Positions 35,002 through 45,897 are shown, counted from the first letter of the stretch. The stretch: DNA of 64,000 nt from Rubrivirga litoralis (GCF_031846415.1 NZ_JAVRHT010000020.1:1-64000), one strand, 5' to 3'. Notes: generated by a model from the sequence alone, not told the origin. Made by a program: numbers and translations.

Positions 35002-36246
35002 AAACAGCCCGAACCGGAGCTGCACCGCGTGCGCCCGCCGCCGCCGCTGCCCCATCAGGCGTCCGTCCTCGACCCCGTAGGTCGCGTAGGCCAGGCGCGC
35101 AAAGCGCGTCACGAGCGCCGCCCCGCCCGACGCCATCCCCTGGCTGAGCCCCGCTTGCACCTCGACGAGCCCGCCCAGCGTCGCCCGCGCCCCGCCGCGG
35201 AGGCCCGCCCGGACCGACTGGTCGTACTCGGCCGTCGACGCCGAGGTGTAGTCGAGGGCGAGCGCCGCCCCGCTCACGCCCGGCCCCTCGGGGAGCCGGA
35301 ACGCCGCGCCGACGCGGAGGGCCGCCCCGCCCGCGCGCTCGGCGAAGCGGGCCTGGAGCGCCGCGATCTCGGCCGCGTCGTCCGGGTCGTCGGCCGAGCC
35401 GGAGACGGCGAACGACCGCTCGTAGCCGTAGGCGATCGCCCGGCCGAGGCCCGACACCTCGGCGCCCAGGTCGAGGCCGCGGACGCCCACGTCGCGCGCG
35501 AGCACGCCCAGCCCGACGCGGAGGCCGTCGCCCCGGAGCACGTACAGCTTTTCCGAGTCCGGGTGGAACGCGTCGAGCGCCTCGCCCTTGGCCGTCAGCC
35601 GCCGCTGGACATAGGTCGCCGACGCCCCGACGCTTACCGGGACCCCGAACGGCGTCAGGTCGGCCCCGACGACCGCCGGGACCAGCACGTCGGCCTGGCT
35701 GTAGAGGTCGACGTAGGGGACGCCCGCCCCGCCCCCCAGCACCTGCCCGCGCGTCACGGCGTGGCCGTAGAGCCCGACGCCGAACGCGACGCCGCCTACG
35801 CGAGCGCGGACCGACGGCGCCAGGACCGCCACGTCGAGCGTCTTCTGCGCGCCGCCCACGCGGAGCGCCTCGGCGTAGAGGGCTTCGAGCCGCTCGGGGT
35901 CCTCGTCCCGCATCCGCTCCAGTCCCTCGTCGAGGGCCGGGCCGAGGTCGCGGTCGTAGAAGTCGTACGTCTCGCGGAGGTTGCCGCCGGCCCCGGCCGT
36001 CACGCCGGCGACGCTCAGCGCGAGCCGGCGCGTGCCCGCGATGTGGGCGGGGTTGGCCAGGAACGGCGAGTCGAACGTGGGTAGCGCGGCCACCGCCCCG
36101 CCCGCCGCCAGCCGCGGGAGGTCGGGGAGGCCGACGGCGTCGTCCTGCGAGAGCGCCCCGAAGGGCTGGGCGGCGACGGAGCCGGCCGCCAGAGCGAGAG
36201 TGAGCGCGAGGAGCGGGCGGAGCCGCAGGGCGGGCAGCGTGGGCAT
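34999..36246 (-). CDS. Outer-membrane beta-barrel-like protein
   Basis: A 415-residue exported protein with signal peptide ending SVAAQ near residue 26 and alternating Gly/hydrophobic strands ending HAVQLRFGLF, typical of outer-membrane barrels. The early block FDSPFLANPAHIAG and repeated Gly-rich strands resemble the TraF/PorV-type barrels of Bacteroidota, but I cannot assign a family firmly. It follows the TPR lipoprotein gene by 56 nt. The two may form an envelope complex. Confidence 0.75.
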   Translation of the reverse strand: MPTLPALRLRPLLALTLALAAGSVAAQPFGALSQDDAVGLPDLPRLAAGGAVAALPTFDSPFLANPAHIAGTRRLALSVAGVTAGAGGNLRETYDFYDRDLGPALDEGLERMRDEDPERLEALYAEALRVGGAQKTLDVAVLAPSVRARVGGVAFGVGLYGHAVTRGQVLGGGAGVPYVDLYSQADVLVPAVVGADLTPFGVPVSVGASATYVQRRLTAKGEALDAFHPDSEKLYVLRGDGLRVGLGVLARDVGVRGLDLGAEVSGLGRAIAYGYERSFAVSGSADDPDDAAEIAALQARFAERAGGAALRVGAAFRLPEGPGVSGAALALDYTSASTAEYDQSVRAGLRGGARATLGGLVEVQAGLSQGMASGGAALVTRFARLAYATYGVEDGRLMGQRRRRAHAVQLRFGLF

Positions 36247-36302
36247 GAGCGGGGGGACGAGCGTAGGCGGGGCGGGGCGGGGTGCGTCTCGGGCGGGGCG
36301 GC

Positions 36303-37196
36303 CTACGATTCGTCGCAGTAGTCGCCGACCGCGCGCTCGACCTCGTCGTAGGCGTCGAGGGCGATGTCCGCGACGTCGCTGCCGGCCGCGTCCTCGCCCA
36401 AGAGGAAGGCGCGGGCGTCGAGCGAGAGGAGCGCCTGGCCGAACCCGGCGGCGGCCTCGCGGGCGCTCGCCTCCAGGGCCGCCTCGTCGTCGGCGCAGAC
36501 GCCCACGGACCCGTCGGCCAGGCGGTACCACGTGGCGGTCCGGTCGGCGGCCTCGGCCAGGCGCGTGTAGCTCGACACGAGCTGCGTGAGCCCGTTGACG
36601 GCTAGGGCCTGGCGGACCTGCGTCTCGCTCAGGTCCCGCGCGCGGAGGTCGCGGAGCGCTCCGTCGCGGTCGTACACGAGGGCGCCGCCGGCCACGCTCT
36701 GGCACACGTCGAAGCCCCGGATCGCGGACGGGACGACCGAGCGGAGGGCCTCGTCGGCCTCGCGGATGCGGGCGTCCTCGGCCTTGAGCTTGGCGTACCC
36801 CCCGACGTCCGCCAGGCCGAACGGCACCGCCGCCGGGTCCGACGCGTGCTCGCACGCCCCGTTCGGAGTGGCCTGTGCGCGGCGGGCGCCCCCGGCCTCG
36901 GTGCTCCCCGCTTGCTCGGTCATAAACCGGGCGATCCGGTCGATGTCCAGGACGCCGACGCCGCCCTGGTCGAGGAGCGTGGTCGCCAGCTCGACGCGCA
37001 CCTCGGCGTTTTCGGGCTCCCGTTCGAGGGCGCCGCGGAGGAGGAGGGCCGCCGCCTCGTAGTTCCCCTTGCCCCGCTCGACGACGGCGTCGTTGAGGGC
37101 CGTCTCGACATTCGTGAAGGCGGCGCCGCCGGTCTCGTCGCACGCAGCGAGCGGGAGGAGGACGAGGGCAGCGAGGATTGTTCGGAGGCGGGGCAT
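36303..37196 (-). CDS. TPR-like lipoprotein
   Basis: A 297-residue lipoprotein (lipobox LAAC near residue 19). Residues about 30-75 form a TPR pair (ERGKGNYEAAALLLRGALER, EVRVELATTLLDQGG). The rest is helical with four further cysteines (CEHAS, DVCQS, GVCADD, DYCDES) that could form disulfides in the periplasm. Upstream of and in the same direction as the barrel protein, suggesting a shared role. Start at ATG 37196 is chosen for the signal. Confidence 0.75.
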   Translation of the reverse strand: MPRLRTILAALVLLPLAACDETGGAAFTNVETALNDAVVERGKGNYEAAALLLRGALEREPENAEVRVELATTLLDQGGVGVLDIDRIARFMTEQAGSTEAGGARRAQATPNGACEHASDPAAVPFGLADVGGYAKLKAEDARIREADEALRSVVPSAIRGFDVCQSVAGGALVYDRDGALRDLRARDLSETQVRQALAVNGLTQLVSSYTRLAEAADRTATWYRLADGSVGVCADDEAALEASAREAAAGFGQALLSLDARAFLLGEDAAGSDVADIALDAYDEVERAVGDYCDES

Positions 37197-37605
37197 CGGA
37201 GAGGGGCGGGGTGGGGCCGAGGGGCATCGGCGGAGCGTGCGTGGGCACAAATCACCCCGCCCCACGTCCGCCCCGCGTAACGGGATCGCCGGTCATACCG
37301 CCCCGCCCGCGGACCAGAGGCGGCGCATGCGCGCCCAGAGCCGTGGCGTCGCAGGGCGCGGGCGGGGCGGCCCGGCGAACGGCCTGAAAAAGAGACACGT
37401 CCGTCTCCGATCCTCCCCACCCCGCCCCGCCGGTCCGGGGACCCGAGTCGCACCCGTGCGCTCGGTGCGTGTGGAGCGTCGTCGGGCGTGGGGCGTCGGG
37501 GCCGCCGTAGACGGGGCGGGGCGGGGCGGGCACGGCTCGGAGCGGGAGCACGGCCTATCTTTTGCCCCACGCCCGCGTCCGGTGTTTTCCCCGCACGTCC
37601 CGCTC
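37197..37605. other. Divergent gap (409 bp)
   Basis: Separates the lipoprotein gene (minus) and the DUF4783 gene (plus). Several GC 11-mers are present; the only promoter-like signal is TATCTTTTG at 37556. No gene seen. Confidence 0.6.
37556..37564 (+). promoter_or_regulatory. Candidate -7 element TATCTTTTG
   Basis: Close match to TAnnTTTG, 41 nt before the ATG of the DUF4783 gene. No clear -33 element; the upstream sequence is a GC-word cluster. Confidence 0.5.
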
Positions 37606-38049
37606 ATGGCGTTCCTCCTCTCGGCTCCCCATCGCCTCGCGCTCATCGGCGTGCTCGCGCTCGTTTTGGGCGCGGCCGGGGGCCGGCAAGAGTCGACCGA
37701 CGACGTCCTCGAGCAGGTCAAGGCTGGGCTCGAGCAGGCCGACCCGGGCGCCGTGCTGGGCCGCGCCGATGCCCGCGTCGAGGTGGTCCTCTTCGGGCGG
37801 GGCGGGACCGTCCGCCGAACGCAGGCGGTCCACGTGCTCCGCGACTTTTTCCGCCGGTACCCACCGGACCGCGTGGCGATCGCTGAGCGGTCGTCGAGCG
37901 AGGACGGGCTCACGGCCATCTGGCGCTACTGGACGGCCGAGGACGGCCAGCCGCTCAACGTCCGGGCCGTTCACCGCGAGGGCGAGGGGGGCTGGAGGCT
38001 GGTCTCGCTCCGCGTCGAGCGGCGCTCGGCCCTCCGCGGCGGCCGCTGA
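37606..38049 (+). CDS. DUF4783 (NTF2-like) exported protein
   Basis: A 147-residue protein with an N-terminal signal-like segment, then VLEQVKAGLEQADPGAVLG, VEVVLFGRGGTVRRTQAVHV and LRDFFRRYPPDRVAI, the pattern of the Bacteroidota DUF4783 family. The fold is NTF2-like and function unknown. It sits 15 nt before the large kinase gene, so both are probably one transcript. Confidence 0.85.
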   Translation: MAFLLSAPHRLALIGVLALVLGAAGGRQESTDDVLEQVKAGLEQADPGAVLGRADARVEVVLFGRGGTVRRTQAVHVLRDFFRRYPPDRVAIAERSSSEDGLTAIWRYWTAEDGQPLNVRAVHREGEGGWRLVSLRVERRSALRGGR

Positions 38050-38064
38050 CGCCCGCCGGGGGGC

Positions 38065-41000
38065 GTGCTAGCTTCGCCCGGCCCGCTGCCCCTGCCCGTG
38101 ACGCTCCCGCGCTCCCTGACCCGGCGCGGCGCCGTGCTCCTCGGCGGCGCCCTCGTGCTCCTCGCCCTGCTCGCCGCGACGCAGGCGTGGGCGGGCTGGC
38201 GCGCGTCGCGCGTGGGGCCGGGCGACGCGCGGCGGGTCCAGGTGCGGACGGTCGAGGAGGTCCGCGCGGCGCTCGCGGCCGACCTGGAGACGATGCGGGA
38301 GCGGGCTGAGGCGGTGGGGCGGCTGCCGGCCGTCCGAGAAGCCCTCGCACGGTCCGACACGGCCGCCGCCGGGCTCCCGCCGCCCCGCCCCGACCCGCCC
38401 GCGGCCGTGCTCGCGGCGGCCTTCGAGTCGCTCGCCGCCGAGACGGACGGCGGACGGCTGTCGGTCGAGGTCGTCGACCGGGACGGGGCGCTGCTGGCGT
38501 GGGAGGGGCCGTCGTTCCCGCGCGCCTCGGGGCCGCCGCCGGACTCGCTCCGCACGCGGGCCGTCGAGGACGAGGCCGAGCGGCGGGCGATCGCACTGTG
38601 GTTGCCGGTCCGCGCGGACGGCGACGTACTCGGGGCCGTCCGCGTCGTCCGGCTGGCGCAGGTCTCGGTCCCGGTCCGCAACCGCTTTCTCCAGGACTAC
38701 GACCTGGCCGACGAGTGGCGGCCGGGCATCGAGCGGCCGTTCACGGTCCGCATCACGTCGCGCGTGCCGGCGCGGGCGGCGGCGCTCCGGGGGCCGGACG
38801 GGGCCGTGCTGGGGCAGGTGTCCGTGTCGGAGCCGTCGGTCGCGGCGCTGCGGGCGGGCCTCCACCGGTCGGCCGACGACGTGTCGGCCGCGTGGGCCGC
38901 GCTGCTCCTCGTGTGGGCGATGGGCGGGTTGGGCGGCCTCGTCCGCGCCGCGCTCCGCCGGGCGGGGCGGGGCGGCGGCTGGGGCCGGGCGGCGGCCGCG
39001 CTCACCGCGTTCGTGGGCGGTCTCGCGGCCACGCGCTACGGGCTCCTCGCCCTCGACGTGCCGGTCCGGTGGCTCGACCGCGCGCGGCGGCCGGCGGCCC
39101 TGTTCGACCCCGCGCTGCTTGCGTCCGACGTGGGGTGGGGCGCGCTCCGGTCGCCGGGCGACCTCGCGCTGTCCGCCCTGTTCGCGCTCACGGCCGCCTC
39201 GGCCGTCTTCGTCGTGGCCCTCCGGTTTGGGGCATCGCGCCCGTCGCCGGGGCGGGGCGGGGCGGCGGCCCTCTCGCTCGCGGCCGTGGCGGCGGCCGCC
39301 GCCGGGGCCGTCGCCGTCGGGGCCGTGTGGGTCCGGCAGGCCGTGCTCGACGCGACGATCGGGTACGCCGACCGCGCGACGCCGCTCCTGGACGGGCCGG
39401 CGGTCGTGGTGCTCGCCGGCCTCGTGGCGGCGCTGGCGGCGCTCGGGCTCGCGGTCGCGGCGGCCGTCCTCCTCGCGCGGTGGGCGGGGCGCGGGCGGGG
39501 CGGGGCCGTGGCGGCGGCCGTGGCCCTCGTCGCGGCGGGCGGGGCGGCCGCCTTCGTCTCCGCCCCGCCCCTGCCGTCGCTGGCGCTCGTGGGGCTCGGC
39601 CTCGGGTTCGCGCTCGCGCTCGGGGGGCAGCCGGAGCGGTGGACGCAGCCGGTCTCGTTCCGCGGCGTGCTCCTGGGCGCGCTCGTGCTGGCGCCGGTGG
39701 TGTACGGGTTTATGCGCGGGCCGCTCCACGAGCGGTCCGAGGACCTCCTCTCGGACGCGGCCTACGCGTTCTCGAACGCCCGCGACGAGCGCGTGTCGCT
39801 GGCCGTCGAGCAGGTGCTCGGCGACGCCCGCGCCGACGACGCGCTGGGGCCGGCGCTCCTGGAGGCCGTCGCCGAGGCCGACTCGGCCCGGACCGCCGGG
39901 CGCGCGCCGGCCGACTCGACGCGCGAGCGGCTCGACGTGCTCGCGGCCGGGCTCGTGACGAGCTCGCTCCTGGGCTCGCTCGCCGACGTGGCGACCGAAC
40001 TCCGGCTCGTGGGGCCGGCCGGCGACACGCTGGGGAGCTACGTCGAGGGCGGCGCCGCCCCGCCCGCCGGACGCGGCGACCCGCTCGCGTTCGAGGCCAT
40101 GCGCGAGGAGTACCTGGCCCGCGACGAGGGCGGCTCGTTCCGGCGGCGGCTGCCGGTGAGCGAGCGCCGCGGGCTCAGCCGGTCGGCGGCGATCGCCCCG
40201 CTCCTCACGGCCGACGACGAGGCCGTGGCGTGGATCTACCTCCGGGCCACGCCCCGCTCGGCCCGGTTCGCGACCGAGACCCCGTTCCCCCGCGTGCTCG
40301 CCCCGACGGGCCTGTTCGGGCTCGACGACGAAGCTCTGAGCTACGCTGAGTACGACGACGGCGTCCTCGTGCGCAACCGCGGCGAGGCCCCGCTCCGCCT
40401 GGACTCGACGGTCTTCCGCGTGCTCAGCGACCGGGCGCGCGGCTACGGCCGCACCGAGGCGCTCGGCGGGCGCGCCGTGCGGGCCTACTACCAGCGCTTG
40501 GGCGACGACGCCGAAGACGTCGTCGCCGTCCGCGCGCCGGCCGAGGACGGGCTCGACGTGCTGTTCGTGCTCCTCCGCCTGAGCCTCTCGGGCCTGGCGC
40601 TGGGCGGGGTGGTGTTCGTCGTCGGGCTGTGGCTGCGGTGGCAGGCCGGGCTCGTGCCGGCCCCGCGCACGCGGTTTCGCGACAAGGTCCTCAACCGCTT
40701 CCTCGTGGTCGGCCTCGCGAGCGTGGCGCTGACGGGCGTCGTGGGGCGGCAGGTGATCGTCGAGCAGAACCGGCAGTCGGTCCGCGACGCGCTCCGCCAG
40801 CGGCTGAACCGGGCCGAGGCCGCCCTCGCCTCGGCCGACGTCGAGGCCGGCGGGCTCGACGCCGTCGCCGCTGCGCTGGGCGTCGACGTCCACTTCTACG
40901 TGGGGCCGCAGCTGCGGGCGTCGAGCCGGCGCCAGCTCGTCCGCCAGCGCCTCATCGAGCCGCGCCTGCCGGGCGACGTCTACCGCGCCCTCTTCCTCGA

Positions 41001-42177
41001 AGGTGAGCCGTACGCGTTCGGGGCCGACCGGATCGGCACGTTCACCTACACGACGGGCTACAAGGTGCTCCCCGATTCGGCGGGGCGGGCGGCCGGCGCG
41101 ATCGCGGTCCCCACGATCTCGGAGCAGGCGGCGATTGAGTCGGGTCAGGCGCGCATGGTGGCCTACCTGTTCGGCGGCCTCCTCGCCCTCCTCGCAGCCA
41201 TTCTCGTCGTCGCCGCTGTCCTCGCCGGCCAGCTGACGCGCCCGTTCGCGCGGCTCCGCGAGGGGCTCCTCGCCGTCGGCGCGGGTGGGGCGGACCGGGC
41301 CGAGCTGGAGCCGATCCCGGTCGAGACGCGCGACGAGGTGGGCGAGCTGGTCGAGGCGTTCAACGGCATGCAGGCGGCGCTCGCCGAGAGCCGCCGGAAG
41401 CTGGCCGAGCAGGAGCGGGAGGTGGCCTGGAGCACGATGGCGCGCCAGGTGGCCCACGAGATCAAGAACCCGCTCATGCCCATGAAGCTCTCCGTCCAGT
41501 ACCTCCAGCGGACGTTCCGGCCGCCCGGCGAGGAGGCGCCGCCCGACGACGTCCGCTTCGCGGGCCAGTTCGAGCGGACGACGGACATGCTCATCGACCA
41601 GATCGAGACGCTGAGCCGCATCGCGTCCGACTTCTCGACGTTCGCCCAGATGCCGGCCCGCGCGCCGGAGCCGCTCGACCTGGGCGGGGTGGCGCAGGAG
41701 GCGGCCGACCTGTTCGAGGGGCCGCTCGCCGAGAGCGGCCGGGCCGAGCTAGCCCTCGACCTGCCGGCCGCCCCGCTCACGGTCGTGGCTGACCGCGACG
41801 AGCTGCGCCGCGTGCTCGTGAACCTGCTCACGAACGCGCTCCAGGCGATCCCCGACCGCCCCGCCCCCGGCCGCATCCGGCTGGCCGCCGAGGCCGTCGA
41901 CGCGGCGTGGGCCGAGGTCCGCGTGGCCGACGACGGGACGGGCATCGCGGAGGAGGCGCGGGACAACGTGTTCCAGCCCAGCTTCTCGACCAAGACGAGC
42001 GGGATGGGCCTGGGCCTGGCGATCTCGAAGCGGGCCGTCGAGGCCGTCGGCGGGTCGATCGCGTTCGAGACGGCCGAGGGCGAGGGGACCACGTTCACGG
42101 TCCGCCTCCCGCGCGTGGCGGGGGGCGATGGACTTGCCGCCCCGCCCGCGGAGGATCCGGGTGGGGTGGAACTGTGA
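38065..42177 (+). CDS. Very large NtrY-like sensor histidine kinase
   Basis: A 1370-residue kinase. An N-terminal helix (about 20-40) and a periplasmic domain (45-265) precede a block of about nine membrane helices (270-560), a second extracytoplasmic region (570-835), another helix near 845, a third sensor region (880-1030), and a helix at 1035-1055 leading into HAMP. HisKA has VAHEIKNPLMPMKLSVQYLQ (His near 1130), typical of NtrY. The ATPase shows NLLTNALQAIPD, VADDGTGIAE and GMGLGLAISK. No receiver. Start may be GTG 38065 or GTG 38098. Three sensor regions in one kinase is unusual. Confidence 0.9.
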   Translation: MLASPGPLPLPVTLPRSLTRRGAVLLGGALVLLALLAATQAWAGWRASRVGPGDARRVQVRTVEEVRAALAADLETMRERAEAVGRLPAVREALARSDTAAAGLPPPRPDPPAAVLAAAFESLAAETDGGRLSVEVVDRDGALLAWEGPSFPRASGPPPDSLRTRAVEDEAERRAIALWLPVRADGDVLGAVRVVRLAQVSVPVRNRFLQDYDLADEWRPGIERPFTVRITSRVPARAAALRGPDGAVLGQVSVSEPSVAALRAGLHRSADDVSAAWAALLLVWAMGGLGGLVRAALRRAGRGGGWGRAAAALTAFVGGLAATRYGLLALDVPVRWLDRARRPAALFDPALLASDVGWGALRSPGDLALSALFALTAASAVFVVALRFGASRPSPGRGGAAALSLAAVAAAAAGAVAVGAVWVRQAVLDATIGYADRATPLLDGPAVVVLAGLVAALAALGLAVAAAVLLARWAGRGRGGAVAAAVALVAAGGAAAFVSAPPLPSLALVGLGLGFALALGGQPERWTQPVSFRGVLLGALVLAPVVYGFMRGPLHERSEDLLSDAAYAFSNARDERVSLAVEQVLGDARADDALGPALLEAVAEADSARTAGRAPADSTRERLDVLAAGLVTSSLLGSLADVATELRLVGPAGDTLGSYVEGGAAPPAGRGDPLAFEAMREEYLARDEGGSFRRRLPVSERRGLSRSAAIAPLLTADDEAVAWIYLRATPRSARFATETPFPRVLAPTGLFGLDDEALSYAEYDDGVLVRNRGEAPLRLDSTVFRVLSDRARGYGRTEALGGRAVRAYYQRLGDDAEDVVAVRAPAEDGLDVLFVLLRLSLSGLALGGVVFVVGLWLRWQAGLVPAPRTRFRDKVLNRFLVVGLASVALTGVVGRQVIVEQNRQSVRDALRQRLNRAEAALASADVEAGGLDAVAAALGVDVHFYVGPQLRASSRRQLVRQRLIEPRLPGDVYRALFLEGEPYAFGADRIGTFTYTTGYKVLPDSAGRAAGAIAVPTISEQAAIESGQARMVAYLFGGLLALLAAILVVAAVLAGQLTRPFARLREGLLAVGAGGADRAELEPIPVETRDEVGELVEAFNGMQAALAESRRKLAEQEREVAWSTMARQVAHEIKNPLMPMKLSVQYLQRTFRPPGEEAPPDDVRFAGQFERTTDMLIDQIETLSRIASDFSTFAQMPARAPEPLDLGGVAQEAADLFEGPLAESGRAELALDLPAAPLTVVADRDELRRVLVNLLTNALQAIPDRPAPGRIRLAAEAVDAAWAEVRVADDGTGIAEEARDNVFQPSFSTKTSGMGLGLAISKRAVEAVGGSIAFETAEGEGTTFTVRLPRVAGGDGLAAPPAEDPGGVEL

Positions 42178-42289
42178 GGCGGCCCGCCGGGGCGTCCTCG
42201 GGCGGGGCGGTCGGCGTCTGTGGCGCGCCGAGGGCGGGGCGGCGCGCGACCATCCCGCCCCCGCACCAGAGCGGCGTGCCCCCTCGTGC

Positions 42290-42309
42290 GGACACCACGC
42301 GTGGTCTCC
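42290..42309. repeat. GGACAC palindrome (copy 3)
   Basis: GGACACCACGCGTGGTCTCC followed by CTGCG. One mismatch from a perfect inverted repeat. Confidence 0.7.
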
Positions 42310-42405
42310 CTGCGTCCCGGGGCCACGTCCCGCAGCGGGGCTCCTCGGGCGGGGTGGCAGTCTCGCGGCCACCGCGACGCCAGCGGAGGCCGCCCCGCCC
42401 GGACC

Positions 42406-42425
42406 GGACACGGCAAGCCGTGTCT
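42406..42425. repeat. GGACAC palindrome (copy 4)
   Basis: GGACACGGC-AA-GCCGTGTCT followed by CTACGAACG. Nine-base arms with one end mismatch. Confidence 0.72.
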
Positions 42426-42520
42426 CTACGAACGAGGGCGGGGTGGGGTGCACGCCCTTTTGCCGTAGGATGCTCTTCGGTGTCGCCGTAGCCTCGGCTT
42501 CTACCCGCCCCGCCCCTTCC

Positions 42521-42976
42521 ATGAGCCGATTTGCGTTCGTCGCCGCGCTCGCCTGCCTCGGCGCGCTCTCGGCCTGCGACGGGGACGGCGTCGGGCGCTA
42601 CCCCGCCCCGCTCGATTTGCCCAGTGCGTCCGTCGTGGAGCTGCGGACCACGGCGCCCGTCCCCGGCCGCTACAACGTGGAGGCGACCGTCGTCAAGATC
42701 ACGCGGTGCTACTGCCCGCCGGACGTGTTCTGCGCGCCGTGCCTGTTCGCCGACGGCGTGGTCGTGTCGGAGACCGGGGCGCCGTTCCCCGAGAGCGACG
42801 CCGACAGCCTGGACGCTGCCGGCTACCTCCACGTCGCGGCCGAAGACCCCGAGCAGTTCGAGCGGGGCGGCCGGTACCTGCTCTCCGTCTCGGTCGAGTC
42901 GCGTTCTGAGGGCGTGGACGGCAGCGCTCCTCCCATCGTGTGGACCGACCTCCTTGGCTACGGACGGGCCGAGTAG
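42521..42976 (+). CDS. Lipoprotein with clustered cysteines
   Basis: A 151-residue lipoprotein (lipobox LSAC near residue 19) with TRCYCPPDVFCAPCLFADG at about 62-80, four cysteines in 12 residues, suited to metal binding or disulfides. The rest is beta-rich (GRYNVEATVVKI, GRYLLSVSVESR), resembling an OB-like or small beta-sandwich domain. Family not recognised. Confidence 0.75.
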   Translation: MSRFAFVAALACLGALSACDGDGVGRYPAPLDLPSASVVELRTTAPVPGRYNVEATVVKITRCYCPPDVFCAPCLFADGVVVSETGAPFPESDADSLDAAGYLHVAAEDPEQFERGGRYLLSVSVESRSEGVDGSAPPIVWTDLLGYGRAE

Positions 42977-43099
42977 CGGGGGCGCAGTGTCTCACCCCGC
43001 TCGGTTGGGGCGGGCGGGGCGGCTTAGCACGAGCGGGGCGGCGACCGATAGGGAGGGGAGCTACTGTGCTCTCCAGTCGGCCCTTTGGGTCCGCCCGCC

Positions 43100-43528
43100 G
43101 TGCGCCTCCCCGCCCTGGTTGTCCTGCTCCTGTCCGTTTCCGCGTGCGAGGGCGGGGCGGAGCGCGTCGGCGATGTCCACCCGGATTCGGTCTACGCCTT
43201 CGAGTCGGGCCAATTCGAGCCCGACAGCCTCCCCGGCATCGAGCGCCTGGACGCGGCCGCCGCGCAGGGCGACCCGGACGCGCAGTTCAAGGTGGCCTTC
43301 TTCCGCCACCACATGACGGGCGACTACGAGGCGGCCGTTCCCGTTTTCGAGCGGCTCGCCGCCAGCGGCCACCCGGACGCAACGGCGATGCTCGCGACGG
43401 TCTACATGTACGGGAACGGCGTCGAGGTCGACCACGACGAGGCCGCGCGATGGCTGGAGCGGGCCGCCACGCTGGGCCACGAACGTGCCGCCCGCGACCT
43501 CGCGGCGTACCGCGCCCGGCAGCGGTAG
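43100..43528 (+). CDS. Sel1-repeat lipoprotein
   Basis: A 142-residue lipoprotein with lipobox VSAC near residue 16. Three Sel1-like units follow: LDAAAAQGDPDAQFKVAFF, FERLAASGHPDATAMLATVY and LERAATLGHERAARDLAAY. The GNGVEVDHDEAARWL linker is diagnostic. Such proteins scaffold envelope complexes. GTG 43100 is the only start that places the signal peptide correctly. Confidence 0.82.
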   Translation: MRLPALVVLLLSVSACEGGAERVGDVHPDSVYAFESGQFEPDSLPGIERLDAAAAQGDPDAQFKVAFFRHHMTGDYEAAVPVFERLAASGHPDATAMLATVYMYGNGVEVDHDEAARWLERAATLGHERAARDLAAYRARQR

Positions 43529-43571
43529 GCGCCACCCCGCCCTCGCACTAGGCCAAGGCGCTCTCCCATGC

Positions 43572-43591
43572 GGACACCATGCATGGTGTCC
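43572..43591. repeat. GGACAC palindrome (copy 5, perfect)
   Basis: GGACACCATGCATGGTGTCC is a perfect 20-base palindrome, followed by CTACG. It lies between the converging Sel1 and guaA genes. Confidence 0.8.
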
Positions 43592-43715
43592 CTACGCCTC
43601 GGGGCGGGACTCCTCGGGCGGGGCGGTAGCGTCCTGCGGCTACCGGCAGGGACCGCCCCGCCCGCACCGGCACACGGGCGGGGTGGAGGGCTCGTCGCGC
43701 GTCACCCCTCGCCCG

Positions 43716-45302
<1,587 letters not shown>

Positions 45303-45411
45303 GAGGGATGGGAGAGGGATACGGGATGGGGAGGGATGGGCAGACGGGGCGGGGCGGCCTCAGAGGGCGGGGCGGTCCGCCGATCCCTCCATGCCTCTAT
45401 CCCTCCGTCCC
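45303..45411 (-). repeat. Inverted-repeat spacer between gcvH and guaA
   Basis: After the gcvH TGA the minus strand is rich in GAGGGA/GGATGG (45376-45411), then two GC 11-mers, then the complementary CCATCCCTCC/CATCCCTC tract running directly into the guaA ATG. It would fold into a long imperfect hairpin with the GC words in the loop. A close relative fills 45799-45897. Confidence 0.75.
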
Positions 45412-45798
45412 TCAGTCCGCCCCGATCATCTCCTTGTACTCGTCCACCGACAGCAGGCCGTCCACGTCCGACGCCTGGGCGGGGCGGAGCTTGACCATCC
45501 ACCCCGCCCCGTACGGGTCCGTGTTGACGGACTCGGGGGCGTCGTCGAGGTCGGGGTTCACGGACTCGACCGTGCCGGCGATCGGCGCGAACAGCTCGCT
45601 CACCGTCTTGACCGCCTCGACGGTCCCGAACGGCCCCTCGGCCTCGACCTCGGTGCCCTCGGCCTCCATCTCGACGAACACGATGTCGCCCAGCTCGCTC
45701 TGCGCGTAGTCCGTGATCCCGACGGTCACCAGCCCGTCGTCTTCGAGGCGGACCCACTCGTGGTCCTTGGTGTAGCGGCAGTCGTCGGGGAAGGTCAT
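45412..45798 (-). CDS. gcvH: Glycine cleavage system H protein
   Basis: A 128-residue lipoyl carrier that shuttles the aminomethyl group in glycine cleavage. The lipoylation site is Lys64 in VEAVKTVSEL. Other family blocks are HEWVRLEDDGLVTVGITDYA, ELGDIVFVE and PYGAGWMVKL. No P- or T-protein gene is in the window. It lies between accC and guaA, flanked on both sides by related inverted-repeat spacers. Confidence 0.97.
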   Translation of the reverse strand: MTFPDDCRYTKDHEWVRLEDDGLVTVGITDYAQSELGDIVFVEMEAEGTEVEAEGPFGTVEAVKTVSELFAPIAGTVESVNPDLDDAPESVNTDPYGAGWMVKLRPAQASDVDGLLSVDEYKEMIGAD

Positions 45799-45897
45799 GA
45801 GGGATGCGGGATGGGGAGGGATGGAGGGACGAGCAGAGGTGGACGGGGACGGCCGGGGCGGGGCGGCGGTCTGCCCATCCCTCCATGCCCGATCCCT
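45799..45897 (-). repeat. Inverted-repeat spacer between accC and gcvH
   Basis: The word GAGGGATAG includes the last codons and TAG stop of accC. The minus strand then has GGGCATGGAGGGATGGGCAG, GC words, and CCATCCCTCCCCATCCCGC ending at the gcvH ATG. It shares its words with the next spacer, so gcvH is bracketed by near-direct repeats of the same element. Confidence 0.75.

Larger units (their letters stand above)
42178..42520. other. Gap with two GGACAC palindromes (343 bp)
   Basis: No gene seen. Contains the palindromes at 42290 and 42406, several GC 11-mers, and TAGGATGCTCTTCGG at 42468-42482 as a weak promoter candidate for the next lipoprotein. Confidence 0.6.

Noticed and set aside
38068..41457. 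A 1129-codon antisense frame opposite the large kinase
   Set aside because: Composition is Arg/Glu/Gly-rich with no motifs, and the plus strand has a clear kinase.
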